Source: Scleroderma bovista
Taxonomy: Eukaryota; Basidiomycota; Agaricomycetes; Boletales; Sclerodermataceae
DNA: 21,391 bases
Direction: 5' to 3'
NCBI GenBank assembly: GCA_037178675.1
Contig: JAYMGJ010000113.1
Span: 1-21,391 of the forward strand
Position 1 is the stretch's first letter; each line of letters starts with the position of its first letter. Both the position numbers and the translations under genes were made by a program. Below, in pieces: positions 9,933 through 18,158 of the stretch. Under the pieces are notes generated by a model. That model made no database searches, was not told where the DNA came from, and saw nothing but the letters and a program-made list of their open reading frames with translations.

Positions 9933-10170
9933 CGGCACGAGGAACTGTCGGCACTAAATTGATGCAGCAATAGATGCAGCCGACACATAACACCCGGCAC
10001 CACATATCATCGGCACCACATATCAGCGGCACCACATATCAGCGGCACCACATATCAGCGGCACTGCATATCAGCGGCACAACATCTCATCAGCACATCA
10101 TCTCATTGAACATGCCGGAGTGTTGACTTTGCCGCACTGTTGACCATGCCGCAATGCTGATTGACCGGCT
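9933..10170. repeat. 16-bp CGGCAC array followed by oppositely oriented TGCCG/GTTGA units
   Basis: CGGCAC or a close variant occurs at 9933, 9949, 9981, 9995, 10011, 10027, 10043, 10059, 10075 and 10091. It is strictly 16 bp apart over 9995-10091, with CACATATCAG-type spacers. From about 10112 the orientation flips to forward units (TGCCGGAGTGTTGACTTTGC, TGCCGCACTGTTGACCA, TGCCGCAATGCTGATTGA). The same two unit types occur left of the TET gene at 7335-7480, so this is the right-hand partner and perhaps the subterminal region of the element. Confidence 0.9.
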
Positions 10171-11097
10171 CACTATGGTGTTATTGCTGCCGTCAGATTT
10201 CACCCCACTGCCTCCATTGCATACTGGCTCACTTATTCTATTGGTATGCTACTCCTCTCAGCCCGAGTATTTTCATGACGACACCCATTTGTCCGGCTTA
10301 AGACTTTCACCCTACCCCGTGATGACAACAGAGCCATGGGCCCACCGTTGTCACTTGGTGACAATGCTGTCGGGGGCTGACCCCTGTGATACGGCAAAGC
10401 TCTAGTCATAAGCCTCACTTCCACCAGCCCGTGTAGCATGGCCGATTGTCATCGTCCGCTGACCGTATAACACGGCCTACCCAGGTGCATGGGCTTGTTC
10501 TCGCTCCCATCCTCCATTAACTGGCGGCGGTGGCGGCGTTCACGTTCCTTCTGGGCCTTGGCGTCGCGCCGTTGGACTGTCTCTTCACGTTCATGCACAG
10601 CCTGCCTCACCTTTTCTGATGGTCGGCGCAGCCGACCACCAGAATCTTTTTTTTTATAATACTGTCAGCGGCGATCTGTGTTGTTGTCGGGCCAGACTAA
10701 CCTCTATGGTTTTCTTTGTCAGCGTGGCCGCGGTAGGGTCCATTGGTTGAGGCCTGCATGCGATTAATGCTGGGAGAGTGCGACTGGGACAAAGGACGGG
10801 TGAGGGGGATGGCACGATCAATGGCAAGACCAGATCTACTCACTTATACCTGCTGTTTGTATATGGTTTGTTTGCAGAAATCAACAAATGTTCGCGACAC
10901 GAACGCGCAGCGCGACATGGTCACGCAATAGTCTGAAAAATAAAATAAACATATATTTGTCAACCGTTGACAAGGAGCCCCACATATCCATCCGTATAGG
11001 GCGCCTGATGGTCCGGTATATTGCAAACTGTCAAAGAGATAAATCAGAATCAGCGAGATACGGGACAGAGACAACTGAACGACTGACCTACCTAACC
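10171..11097. other. Spacer between the KDZ/TET region and Plavaka, with two perfect short palindromes
   Basis: No full gene. A perfect hairpin (GGTCGGC, GCA loop, GCCGACC) lies at 10621-10637, next to a run of nine T at 10647-10655. A 17-bp palindrome (TTGTCAAC, C, GTTGACAA) lies at 10957-10973, about 125 bp upstream of the Plavaka start. The left terminus of the Plavaka element should lie here, but no terminal inverted repeat was recognised. Confidence 0.5.
10449..10664 (-). pseudogene. Short charged open frame, possible gene remnant
   Basis: 72 codons on the minus strand, entered directly after a TGA, without an initiating Met before a later internal one. It contains a Lys/Arg/Glu-rich helix (RRPSEKVRQAVHEREE and RRDAKAQKERERRHRRQ). 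The composition is coding-like and resembles a basic coiled coil, but no family was recognised. It may be an exon remnant of a broken transposon gene or a chance frame. Confidence 0.25.
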
Positions 11098-14000
11098 ATG
11101 GCCCCCCTCCGCTGCGTCTATTGCTTAAAGTCCATAGCCACTGAGGCGGGGATCAAGAGGCATATTGCGCAGTCCCCCGCATGTCGCGAGCAATGGGCAA
11201 AGCTCCTTGATCGGTCGAAATTTATTTTATCGGACGACGCAGACGATCAGCCTCCAGCACAGATGGATAACGACGCACCGGACTATCCGTACGATTTGGG
11301 GGACGCATTTGATGGTATGGATGGTCCCAACATTGGTTTTGATGTTCCGGATGGACGCCTGGTTCATCAGACTCGCGTTGACGTTGATCCTGGGCCACCC
11401 AATCTGTCCGAGCCACCATCAAAGCGGGTGCGAGTGGAGGGAGACGAAGAAGACTCACCTTGTTGGCCGTACTCTGGATGCTTCACCGAACAGTACGATG
11501 GCATTGCTGCTACGATCCTTGATAAGAAGAATACAGTCTTTGAGTCTATGGAAGCGGCAGAGCTTGAAACTGGCGAGAGTGAATGGGCGCCTTTCCGGGA
11601 TGAAGATGAATGGGAGCTAGCATGATTTTTGATGAAGAACCTCGGGCAAACGAAGATAGATGAGCTTCTGAAGTTATTCTATGTAAGTGAATAAAAATGG
11701 ACCCACCTGCTTGACGCTGTGTGCGACTCATGACTTGTAGATGCGGAAGAGGGGCGCCTCGTTCAATAACGCCCGCTCTTTCCTCAAGCATATCGATTCT
11801 TTATATACCGGCCCGCCTTGGGTATGTGAGACGATCAATGTAGAGGGTGATGTAGTGGGTGAGGATGGGGCCGTGAAGAGGGAGACGGTTGAGCTATGGC
11901 GAAGGGATCCAGTTGAATGTGTTGAAGAGCTGATTGGGAATCCCGCCTTCCGAGACATGATGGCGTATGTCCCAGAGCGCGCATATGCTGATCCAAAGGG
12001 CGAGAACCGGATCTATGACGAGATGTGGACTGGTGAGTGGTGGTGGAAAACCCAAGTAAGTACTCACCGCCGATTGCGAAGGATGCTACCAAGCTGACTG
12101 GGACACACAGGGCAAATTGCCAGAGGGTGCTGTGGTGGCGCCGGTGATCTTGTCATCTGATAAAACGGCGCTGTCTGTGTTCACTGGCGACAAGAAGGCG
12201 TGGCCCGTATACCTGACCATTGGGAATATCTCGAAAGATATTCGAAGACAAGTGTCAGTGCACGCAACAATACTAATCGGCTACTTGCCTGTACCAAAGC
12301 TGGAGTGTTTCCAGAAGAAAACACGATCTGTCGCAGGGTATCGGCTATTCCATTATGCGATGTCTTTGTTGTTGCGTCCGCTGGTCGAGGCTGGTCGTCG
12401 AGGAAAGCCCATGGTTTGCACTGACGGCTTTGTGCGTCGAGTCCATCCGATACTGGCCGCCTATGTTGCTGATTTTCCTGAGCAGTGTCTGGTGGCGTGT
12501 AACAAGGAGAGTCGTTGTCCTTGTTGTCTGGTTGAATCGCAAAGTTGAGGAGACCTTGAGGAATGCGAATGCCGCAGCATGGTTGACACGTTGAAGACCT
12601 TGCGGCGGAAGCGAAGAAACAAACATTCAAAGAAGTTCGATAAGGAAGGTTTACGGGAAGTCTACAAACCGTTTTGGAAGGACCTGCCCTTCACCGATAT
12701 CTTTTCCTGCATCACTCCCGATATACTCCATCAACTCCATAAAGGCGTCTTCCACGACCACCTCGTGCAGTGGTGCTTGAGCGTGCTCGGCGAAAAGGAG
12801 ATGGACGCACGTTTTCAGGCCGTGAGTCAATATCCAGGTCTTCGCCACTTCAAGAAAGGGATTTCCGCGGTCTCACAATGGACAGGCAGGGAGCACAAGG
12901 AGATGGAGAGGGTTTTCATGGGTCTCCTGTCCGGTGCGGCCGCAGAAAATGTCCTCGTGGTGGCTCGCTCACTTCTCGACTTCATCTACTACACACAGTT
13001 CCAGCAACACACGGACAAAACCCTTGTGGCTATGCAGGACAGCCTAGGCCTCTTCCACGCGCATAAAGATGTTCTCATGGAACTCGGCATACGCGAACAT
13101 TTCAACATTCCCAAGATCCATTCTCTCGTTCACTACGTCTCTTCCATCTGATCCCTTGGCAGTGCTGATGGATACAACACAGAATACCCCGAACGCCTAC
13201 ACATTGACTACGCAAAGGACGCCTACCGCGCAAGCAATAAACGCGATTACGTCGAACAGATGGCCTTGTGGCTTCAACGCCAAGAGGCGATCCATCACAA
13301 GAGCACTTACCACGCCTGGAGGGTGCTTAAGAAGTCTGCAAGCACGGATGCCCTCCATGGAGGCTCGGGCGGAGGGGATGACGTCTCAGAAAGCGATTCA
13401 GACGTGGGTGAGGGTGGTGGCGACGACACGGATCGTCTTGCTGCACGACAGCCGTCAGGTATGTAGTATTTGCTGCACCTGTGGTAGTTACTGAAGGAGG
13501 TGGTTATACTAGCGAAAGCCCACTACAAAGTGGCCAAATTCCCTTCCCGGCGCGGGGTGTCCATCCAGCAGTTGCAAAGCGACTACAAAGCGCCTGAGTT
13601 CCTTGCGGCGCTCAGGCAATTTCTCAACTCCCACGCAACTCGAGCCAACACGGTATCTCCGGTAGAATCAGATCAATTTGATGTATTCCATCAAGTATAC
13701 GTCGCAAGCGGAGCTAGTATGGTTACCGGACATGGTAGTAGCTGGCAAAAGGTTCGTGCCAAGCCGAAGGTCACTGCTCGTGGATGCAAGGCCGAATCGC
13801 CTGCAAGATTTGATATGACGTTTGTGTGGGACGAAGGACATCAGGCAAGTGATCATTTTAGGCCCAATGGTATGTACCCGGCCTCGTCAACACCGCAAGC
13901 GTGCGCTGACGAGTATTGTAGCGATCCATATTGCGCAAGTGCGCGCCATATTCAAACTTCCACATCATCTCGGCCTTTACCCCCATCCACTGGCCTATGT

Positions 14001-14256
14001 GGAATGGTTCACTTCGCTCCGTCGCCGCGATCCGATTTCTGGCCAGTTCATCGTCACTCATTCGACGCGCAACCATCGGCGCAATGTATCAGTGATCAGC
14101 GTTCATCGCTTCGCGCGCGCTTGCCACCTTCAAGCCCAATGTGGAAGGAATATTGGTTCGGATTGGTCGTCTGGTAATGTGCTGGAGATGGCGAGCACGT
14201 TTCATGTTAACTCGTACATTGACCTAGATACTTTTGTCGCCCTGTCTTCGGATTAG
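11098..14256 (+). pseudogene. Plavaka-type transposase, inactivated by three in-frame TGA codons
   Basis: Plavaka is a fungal DNA transposon family with a zinc-finger N-terminus and an RNase-H-like core. The start ATG at 11098 (context accATGgcc) begins a C-x2-C-x12-H-x6-C finger (C6, C9, H22, C29), followed by an acidic linker. Introns are 11683-11740, 12056-12110 and 13870-13921, with matching phases. Conserved blocks: [165 protein letters not shown] and, near the C-terminus, LPHHLGLYPHPLAYVEWF. Nonsense codons TGA lie at 11623, 12546 and 13149, with the frame conserved on both sides of each. The junction near 13458-13500 could not be spliced cleanly between QPS and VILAKAHYKVAKF, suggesting a further lesion or an unrecognised splice site. 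Confidence 0.93.
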
Positions 14257-14317
14257 CACTAACAATCTTTATCTGCACTTGTGTCCTGTCAAGCTGATAA
14301 TGTAAGGTCAACATAGG
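14257..14317. other. Short 3' flank of Plavaka
   Basis: Non-coding. CACTAAC occurs at about 14259-14265, just after the transposase stop. This recalls the CACTA-type ends of related superfamilies, but no inverted partner was found near the left end, so it is not called a terminus. Confidence 0.3.
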
Positions 14318-14950
14318 TGTTACGACCATGTCCAACTCCGGATCATACCCGGTTACTCCGGTCGCATCGCAGCACTACAGCTCAACTCCGGACCTCTGCG
14401 CGTCACTCCGGTCCCGGACGCGCACATACTCTTCCGCTAAGTGCGACCCTTTGCATTAATCCCTATCCAGTCGTTACTTCACTTCTCCGTCAACCCTGTA
14501 GTACCGTGAGTTCTCCGTGCTCTGTTTATATCTCATACCTTGTAGTATTTTCACCGGACCTGCTTTATTTTCATCGGACCTGACCTAGTCCTAACTCCGG
14601 TCGTTCCTTGTCCGCTATTAGGTTGTTTACTTGTCACCGTATGTACTCGACCCTAGTTTCTACTTAGTATAAGTACCCTCTAGTTTACCTTGTATACCTC
14701 AGTCTGAAATCAACTTAGTTACTACTCCAGTCTCTGCCTGTCTTCGTCTCCGTCTCCGTCTCTATCACCTTGACCGGAACCTACGCAAGGGATCAACGCA
14801 CGTCGTCCTTGTCGTTGAATCCAAGCGGTCACCAACTCCGGCCGGACTAATCTCTCGTCCAGCCCTCTGCCCTCTTCCTTCGTCCGCGCTCGTCCGGACT
14901 TGACCGGACCCCCTACCGGAGTAGACCCGGACTTGACAATAGGCTACTGA
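14318..14950 (+). repeat. ACTCCGG-rich block, possible LTR of another retroelement
   Basis: ACTCCGG or CTCCGG recurs at about 14335, 14354, 14383, 14405, 14595 and 14835. Related CCGGAC words at about 14553-14580 and 14893-14935 extend the pattern. The block begins TGTTACGACC, a common start for fungal LTRs, and holds a TATA-like TATAAGTACC at about 14669 in the plus direction, followed by pyrimidine-rich sequence. No matching right end (..GTAACA) or second copy is in the window, and it does not match the LTR at 17045-17602. A truncated LTR or a transposon subterminal region are both possible. Confidence 0.4.
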
Positions 14951-15140
14951 GACTATGGAAGATGTATGGTGTGTATGTGGGGCTACAATGACTACGGAGA
15001 GCTGGCTGGACTGCGCTGTCAGCGATAGTGGCAACCATGTGTGCTATGTGTCACATGGTGACAGCTGGATAGCATGACAGAGCATGTGCCTGATGCACTG
15101 TATTACGATCGAGCCTCTGGGAGACTTGGTACCTGGGTGG
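14951..15140. other. Unassigned sequence immediately downstream of gag
   Basis: In an intact Gypsy element the protease and rest of pol would follow gag here. The minus strand shows no aspartic-protease motif and is broken by stops. A 41-codon plus-strand frame from the ATG at 14955 (MEDVWCVCGATMTTESWLDC) is too short to judge. A deletion or insertion junction should lie between here and 14257. Confidence 0.4.
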
Positions 15141-16421
15141 CTATGCTACATAGCAAAGTGTTTTTCCTGATGTGGTTGAGGATATATGGGGCAGAGGGTC
15201 GCGTCTAAAATTAGATGTAGTTGGTAGGACGTCTGATGTCGAAGCCTGTACCGGCAGTGTGTTTCCGTAACGTTCGTCGATGGTGGTACGAAGTAGACCG
15301 GTGCCGTGATGGCGGCGAATGCGGGAACCATCAGGATATGAGAGGTACCGATCTTTGCGAACAATTCGGCCAGCACAAATGTAATCCTCAATGACATGGC
15401 ATTGGCTGACGAGGTGCTGCCCTCCGCACATGAAGCAGTTGCCAGAAGGCGGCGCTGTGGCAGTAGAGCTTGTAGTTGAAAAGGTCTGGTGGACGGGGGC
15501 TGCGCGAGGCCTGGCTCCAGCTGGGAGTGGCCATATTTCTGCGGCAGCAGTTGACAGACAGATAAGGCGGGCGTAGCATCCAGCGTAGGCTGAATCATGA
15601 ACATCAAGACAACTTATGCAACGACTGAGCTCGTCGACTTCATCAATGAGTGACTTTGACTCGTCAAAACGGACAGTCTTCGTCTGAACCTCCTGGCGTG
15701 CATCGCCAGGGTAACGATATTTATCCTCGTTGTAGCTAGGGCGCGAAGGGGCAGTCTTGATGTCGGACGGAGGTACTGAGTCACGAACTGAGTGGAGGCG
15801 AAGGGTCACCGGATCGTTCTTGTCAACATCAAACCTATCATTAGCGAGAACGACCCGTCCGGCCTTGATAACCTTTTCAAAATTGGGATGTTCCGTGTGA
15901 TCGAACTTCTTGGGGTCTTCGAGTTGTAACTGGAGCGAGATGGCATGACGGATGTGCCTCGGAAGGCCCTGCCAGAACAATTTGTCTCGCTCGCGCTCGG
16001 AAATCTTGCTGTTCTTTACGAGCCAAGTGGCGACAGGGCGGAATTGGCGTGAGAATTCCATGAGCTCGGTTTCCGTAGATATATCCAAATCTGTGTGGGT
16101 AAGGACGATGCGCTCCAGGTCGCGGTAGGTATATTGCATGCCCTTCTCCGCTCCAGGGTATTCGTCTATAATCCTCGCCTTGAATGCATTGTAATCCGCG
16201 GCATCATATTCAGGAAGAGACACCCAGAGGCGCTTGGTAGCGGAATCAATATATCGGAGGACCGCTCGACACTGTTCCCTGCTGGTGAGACCACATGAAT
16301 TGGCTAGATCTTCGAATTGGGTAAAAAAATCGAGGAGGTCCCCGGCGCGTCCAGAGAAGGATGGGGCCTCTTTCGATCCAGCACCAGGCATGCCTCGGAA
16401 GCCTGTAGCGGTACTAGACAT
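15141..16421 (-). CDS. Retrotransposon Gag polyprotein with CCHC zinc knuckle, 426 aa
   Basis: Gag forms the virus-like particle of LTR retrotransposons and binds the element RNA. The ATG at 16421 has a strong context (gccgccATGt). The N-terminal half has the fungal retrotransposon-gag pattern: FSGRAGDLLDFFTQFEDLA at about 22-40, then KARIIDEYPGAEKGMQYTYRDLERIV, and FWQGLPRHIRHAI. A C-x2-C-x3-H-x4-C knuckle (CFMCGGQHLVSQC) lies at residues 329-341. Next comes a basic stretch. The frame stays open upstream of the ATG to a TAG at about 16948, giving a Pro/Ser/Thr-rich extension of about 175 codons with no Met. The CTTTTTAG directly before that open stretch could be an intron acceptor, so a longer spliced Gag is possible. 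No protease or RT follows. Confidence 0.88.
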   Translation of the reverse strand: MSSTATGFRGMPGAGSKEAPSFSGRAGDLLDFFTQFEDLANSCGLTSREQCRAVLRYIDSATKRLWVSLPEYDAADYNAFKARIIDEYPGAEKGMQYTYRDLERIVLTHTDLDISTETELMEFSRQFRPVATWLVKNSKISERERDKLFWQGLPRHIRHAISLQLQLEDPKKFDHTEHPNFEKVIKAGRVVLANDRFDVDKNDPVTLRLHSVRDSVPPSDIKTAPSRPSYNEDKYRYPGDARQEVQTKTVRFDESKSLIDEVDELSRCISCLDVHDSAYAGCYARLICLSTAAAEIWPLPAGARPRAAPVHQTFSTTSSTATAPPSGNCFMCGGQHLVSQCHVIEDYICAGRIVRKDRYLSYPDGSRIRRHHGTGLLRTTIDERYGNTLPVQASTSDVLPTTSNFRRDPLPHISSTTSGKTLCYVA

Positions 16422-17030
16422 GGCGGCTGTGTTAGTAATTGGGGTAGTACTTAGTGGGGGCTGAGCTGAGGGCGCAGTAGCGGGGGCTGTAGCTAGAGTC
16501 AGGAGCGGTGTAATGGTGTTGGGGGCTGTAAGGGATGGCGTCGGCTGAGTATGGACAACTGGGGATGATGGGGGTACAGAAGTTTGCGATGGGCGGGAGG
16601 TACTGGCTGGCTGGGATGGCTTGTGATAACGATTTGGCTGTGGAGCAGCTTCTGTATAAGATCTTCCGCTCCGAGTGCTAGGAATGGTGGGCGATGGCTG
16701 TTCAGCGGCGATCGTCGAAGATCGAGACTGGGGCGATGGGGTCAGGGGCGATAATGGCGAAACAGGAAAATCAGCTGGGCGCAGACGAAACGGCGCCGAT
16801 GGCGGGCGGATGGTTCTAGTAGACTGTACTGGAGTGTCCTCTATAGGCCTTTCGGACGGCTGGGGATGGCTCTCTTGCCTACAGACGGGCGTACTTCCTT
16901 CGATCTGCGGTGGAATAATGAAATATGACGATGGAACTTGGGGCTTCTAAAAGGGGACTTAGGAATAAATCAACGACACGATGTGGTGAGGGGGTGCAAG
17001 GTCAAGGTCCAGGGGGGTCCTTTGAACTTG
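16422..17030 (-). other. Retrotransposon leader with Pro/Ser/Thr-rich open frame
   Basis: Upstream of the gag ATG the gag frame is open to about 16947 and reads as a low-complexity Pro/Ser/Thr/Gln-rich segment (for example APATAPSAQPPLSTTP). It begins right after a CTTTTTAG motif that resembles a fungal 3' splice site. Between there and the primer-binding site is a short untranslated leader. Whether the open part is translated is not decidable from sequence alone. Confidence 0.5.
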
Positions 17031-17042
17031 CGGTGGGCTCCA
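17031..17042 (-). other. Candidate tRNA primer-binding site
   Basis: Two bases after the LTR end, the minus strand reads TGGAGCCCACCG, beginning with the TGG that pairs with a tRNA 3' CCA. The position and sequence are typical of a Ty3/Gypsy minus-strand primer site. The primer tRNA would end ...GGTGGGCTCCA, but which tRNA that is could not be determined. Confidence 0.7.
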
Positions 17043-17044
17043 GA

Positions 17045-17602
17045 TGTAAGGGGAAGGTGCGGGTTCGGGTGTTCGAGAGGACAAGAGAAGAGAGACGAGA
17101 GAGATTCGGAACTTTAGACGGTGAACGCTGTAGATACGATGGGAAACTTGTAACTGCTTAGACTTGAGGATTCGGACGTGAGATACGGAACTGGGGGAAT
17201 CGGATTGCTGCAGCTCGAAGCTGCTACAGGCGGCTTAAGTACAGTACTAATGACGTCAAAGCGCGAGTGGCTCGACGTCCGAGCAGACAATGTATCTAAG
17301 GTACAAAGAGAGTATCAAAGCTAAAATACAAGGGGCGGCAAAGCACTGAGAGGGCCGTGCCTAAGGACATAGGGCGCGGGATCTAACCTGGCCGCTTCGG
17401 TGCGTCGTAGATAACATACGTCCGCCCTGCCCTTTGTGGGTCTTGCCGGTCGCAGGACGATCGATACCAGTTACCCGGTACCGATCATAACTCACCCCGA
17501 GGTCCGCGGTAGGCGTCCTCACCAACGCCCGGGCCCTCTCGAGTGCTTCGTAGATCGAAAATATGTCGTAGTTGCGTAGCTAAATCAAGTTAATTCCTTA
17601 CA
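17045..17602 (-). repeat. Candidate 5' LTR, 558 bp, with TGTAAGG...CCTTACA ends
   Basis: On the minus strand the block begins TGTAAGGAATTAAC and ends CCCCTTACA. This gives 7-bp inverted ends starting TG and ending CA, as LTRs do, placed immediately before a primer-binding site and a gag leader. It has a core-promoter-like ACTTAAG at about 17235 and pyrimidine-rich stretches. It would drive gag leftwards. No second copy occurs in the window, so the call rests on end structure and context. Confidence 0.72.
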
Positions 17603-18158
17603 AGCGAGTGTATACATCACCAGAATTAACCTGATTGGCCCCGTGGATGTTCAGTGGCCATCTGGGAGGTAGTTCAACCGAACTAAAAATTGGATGAGCC
17701 TTTATTTCAGCCCAAGTCAGATTAGTCTCTGATGTTGGCCCGAGGAACCGACATAGTTACACTGCACTATGATTGATCCATGGTTAGTGGTTCGGAATAC
17801 AACCTCATGGCTTACTTATCCTGTGTTCCTGTGGTTGGACGGGTTAGTTGGCAAGCCATACTACAACTTCCAACTCGCCTATAGTCGCACCCCAAGGAAG
17901 ATAGTCTAATCCGCCTGCGAAATCGGAATCATAAACAGAAAAGGCCTAATGGCCGGGCTAGGATACTCGTGGAGCAATCTGGGTCGATAAGTACAGGTTG
18001 GGATTGTATGGTACGCAATTATGAATGTGTTGCAAACGACACTCGAAAGCATAATGAAAGCGGAGAATGGAAATGTAGGTGAGCCATAAGGTCATGATCA
18101 ACGTGAGCCATTAAAAACTCGTGGCGGGTCAAGAGTAATGGAGGATGAACCCATCTAA
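17603..18158. other. Intergenic spacer between the LTR and the host gene
   Basis: 556 bp with no gene, tRNA or repeat recognised. It forms the 3' flank of the Mto1-like gene, which is read leftwards into it, and the insertion flank of the retroelement. Any 5-bp target-site duplicate of AGCGA (17603-17607) would need the missing far end to confirm. Confidence 0.55.

Larger units (their letters stand above)
351..10170. mobile_element. Proposed composite KDZ DNA transposon carrying a companion gene and a TET/JBP gene
   Basis: Seen: a divergent companion/transposase pair, a large repeat array, a TET/JBP oxygenase gene and outer arrays of the same CGGCAC/TGCCG-based repeats at 7335-7480 and 9933-10170. 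Known: KDZ elements of basidiomycetes are repeatedly associated with TET/JBP genes. Inferred: these parts belong to one element. No terminal inverted repeat or target-site duplication could be identified, and the left end may lie outside the window, so the limits given are those of the recognised parts. The alternative is a KDZ element with a separately inserted repeat-rich TET element beside it. Confidence 0.42.
15141..17602 (-). mobile_element. Truncated Ty3/Gypsy-type LTR retrotransposon (5' LTR, leader and gag only)
   Basis: Read on the minus strand the order is 5' LTR (17602-17045), primer-binding site, leader, gag. Pol (protease, reverse transcriptase, RNase H, integrase) and a 3' LTR are missing, because Plavaka coding sequence already ends 885 bp beyond the gag stop. 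Gag itself is an intact frame, so truncation may be recent, or this may be a gag-only derivative mobilised by a full-length relative. Confidence 0.75.

Noticed and set aside
11623..13151. UGA recoding (selenocysteine or altered code) in Plavaka
   Set aside because: Neighbouring genes use TGA-free frames normally, no recoding element is seen, and CGA-to-TGA decay of an old transposon is far simpler.
14257..14265. CACTAAC as the Plavaka right terminus
   Set aside because: No inverted partner or target-site duplication was found near 10200-11090.
14299..14317. TGTAAGG at 14299 as the second LTR end of the Gypsy element
   Set aside because: Similarity to 17045 stops after seven bases; the following sequence is unrelated.
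17400..17900. tRNA or 5S rRNA gene in the spacer
   Set aside because: GTTC-like words were checked, but no A/B box pair or cloverleaf and no 5S-like internal promoter was found.
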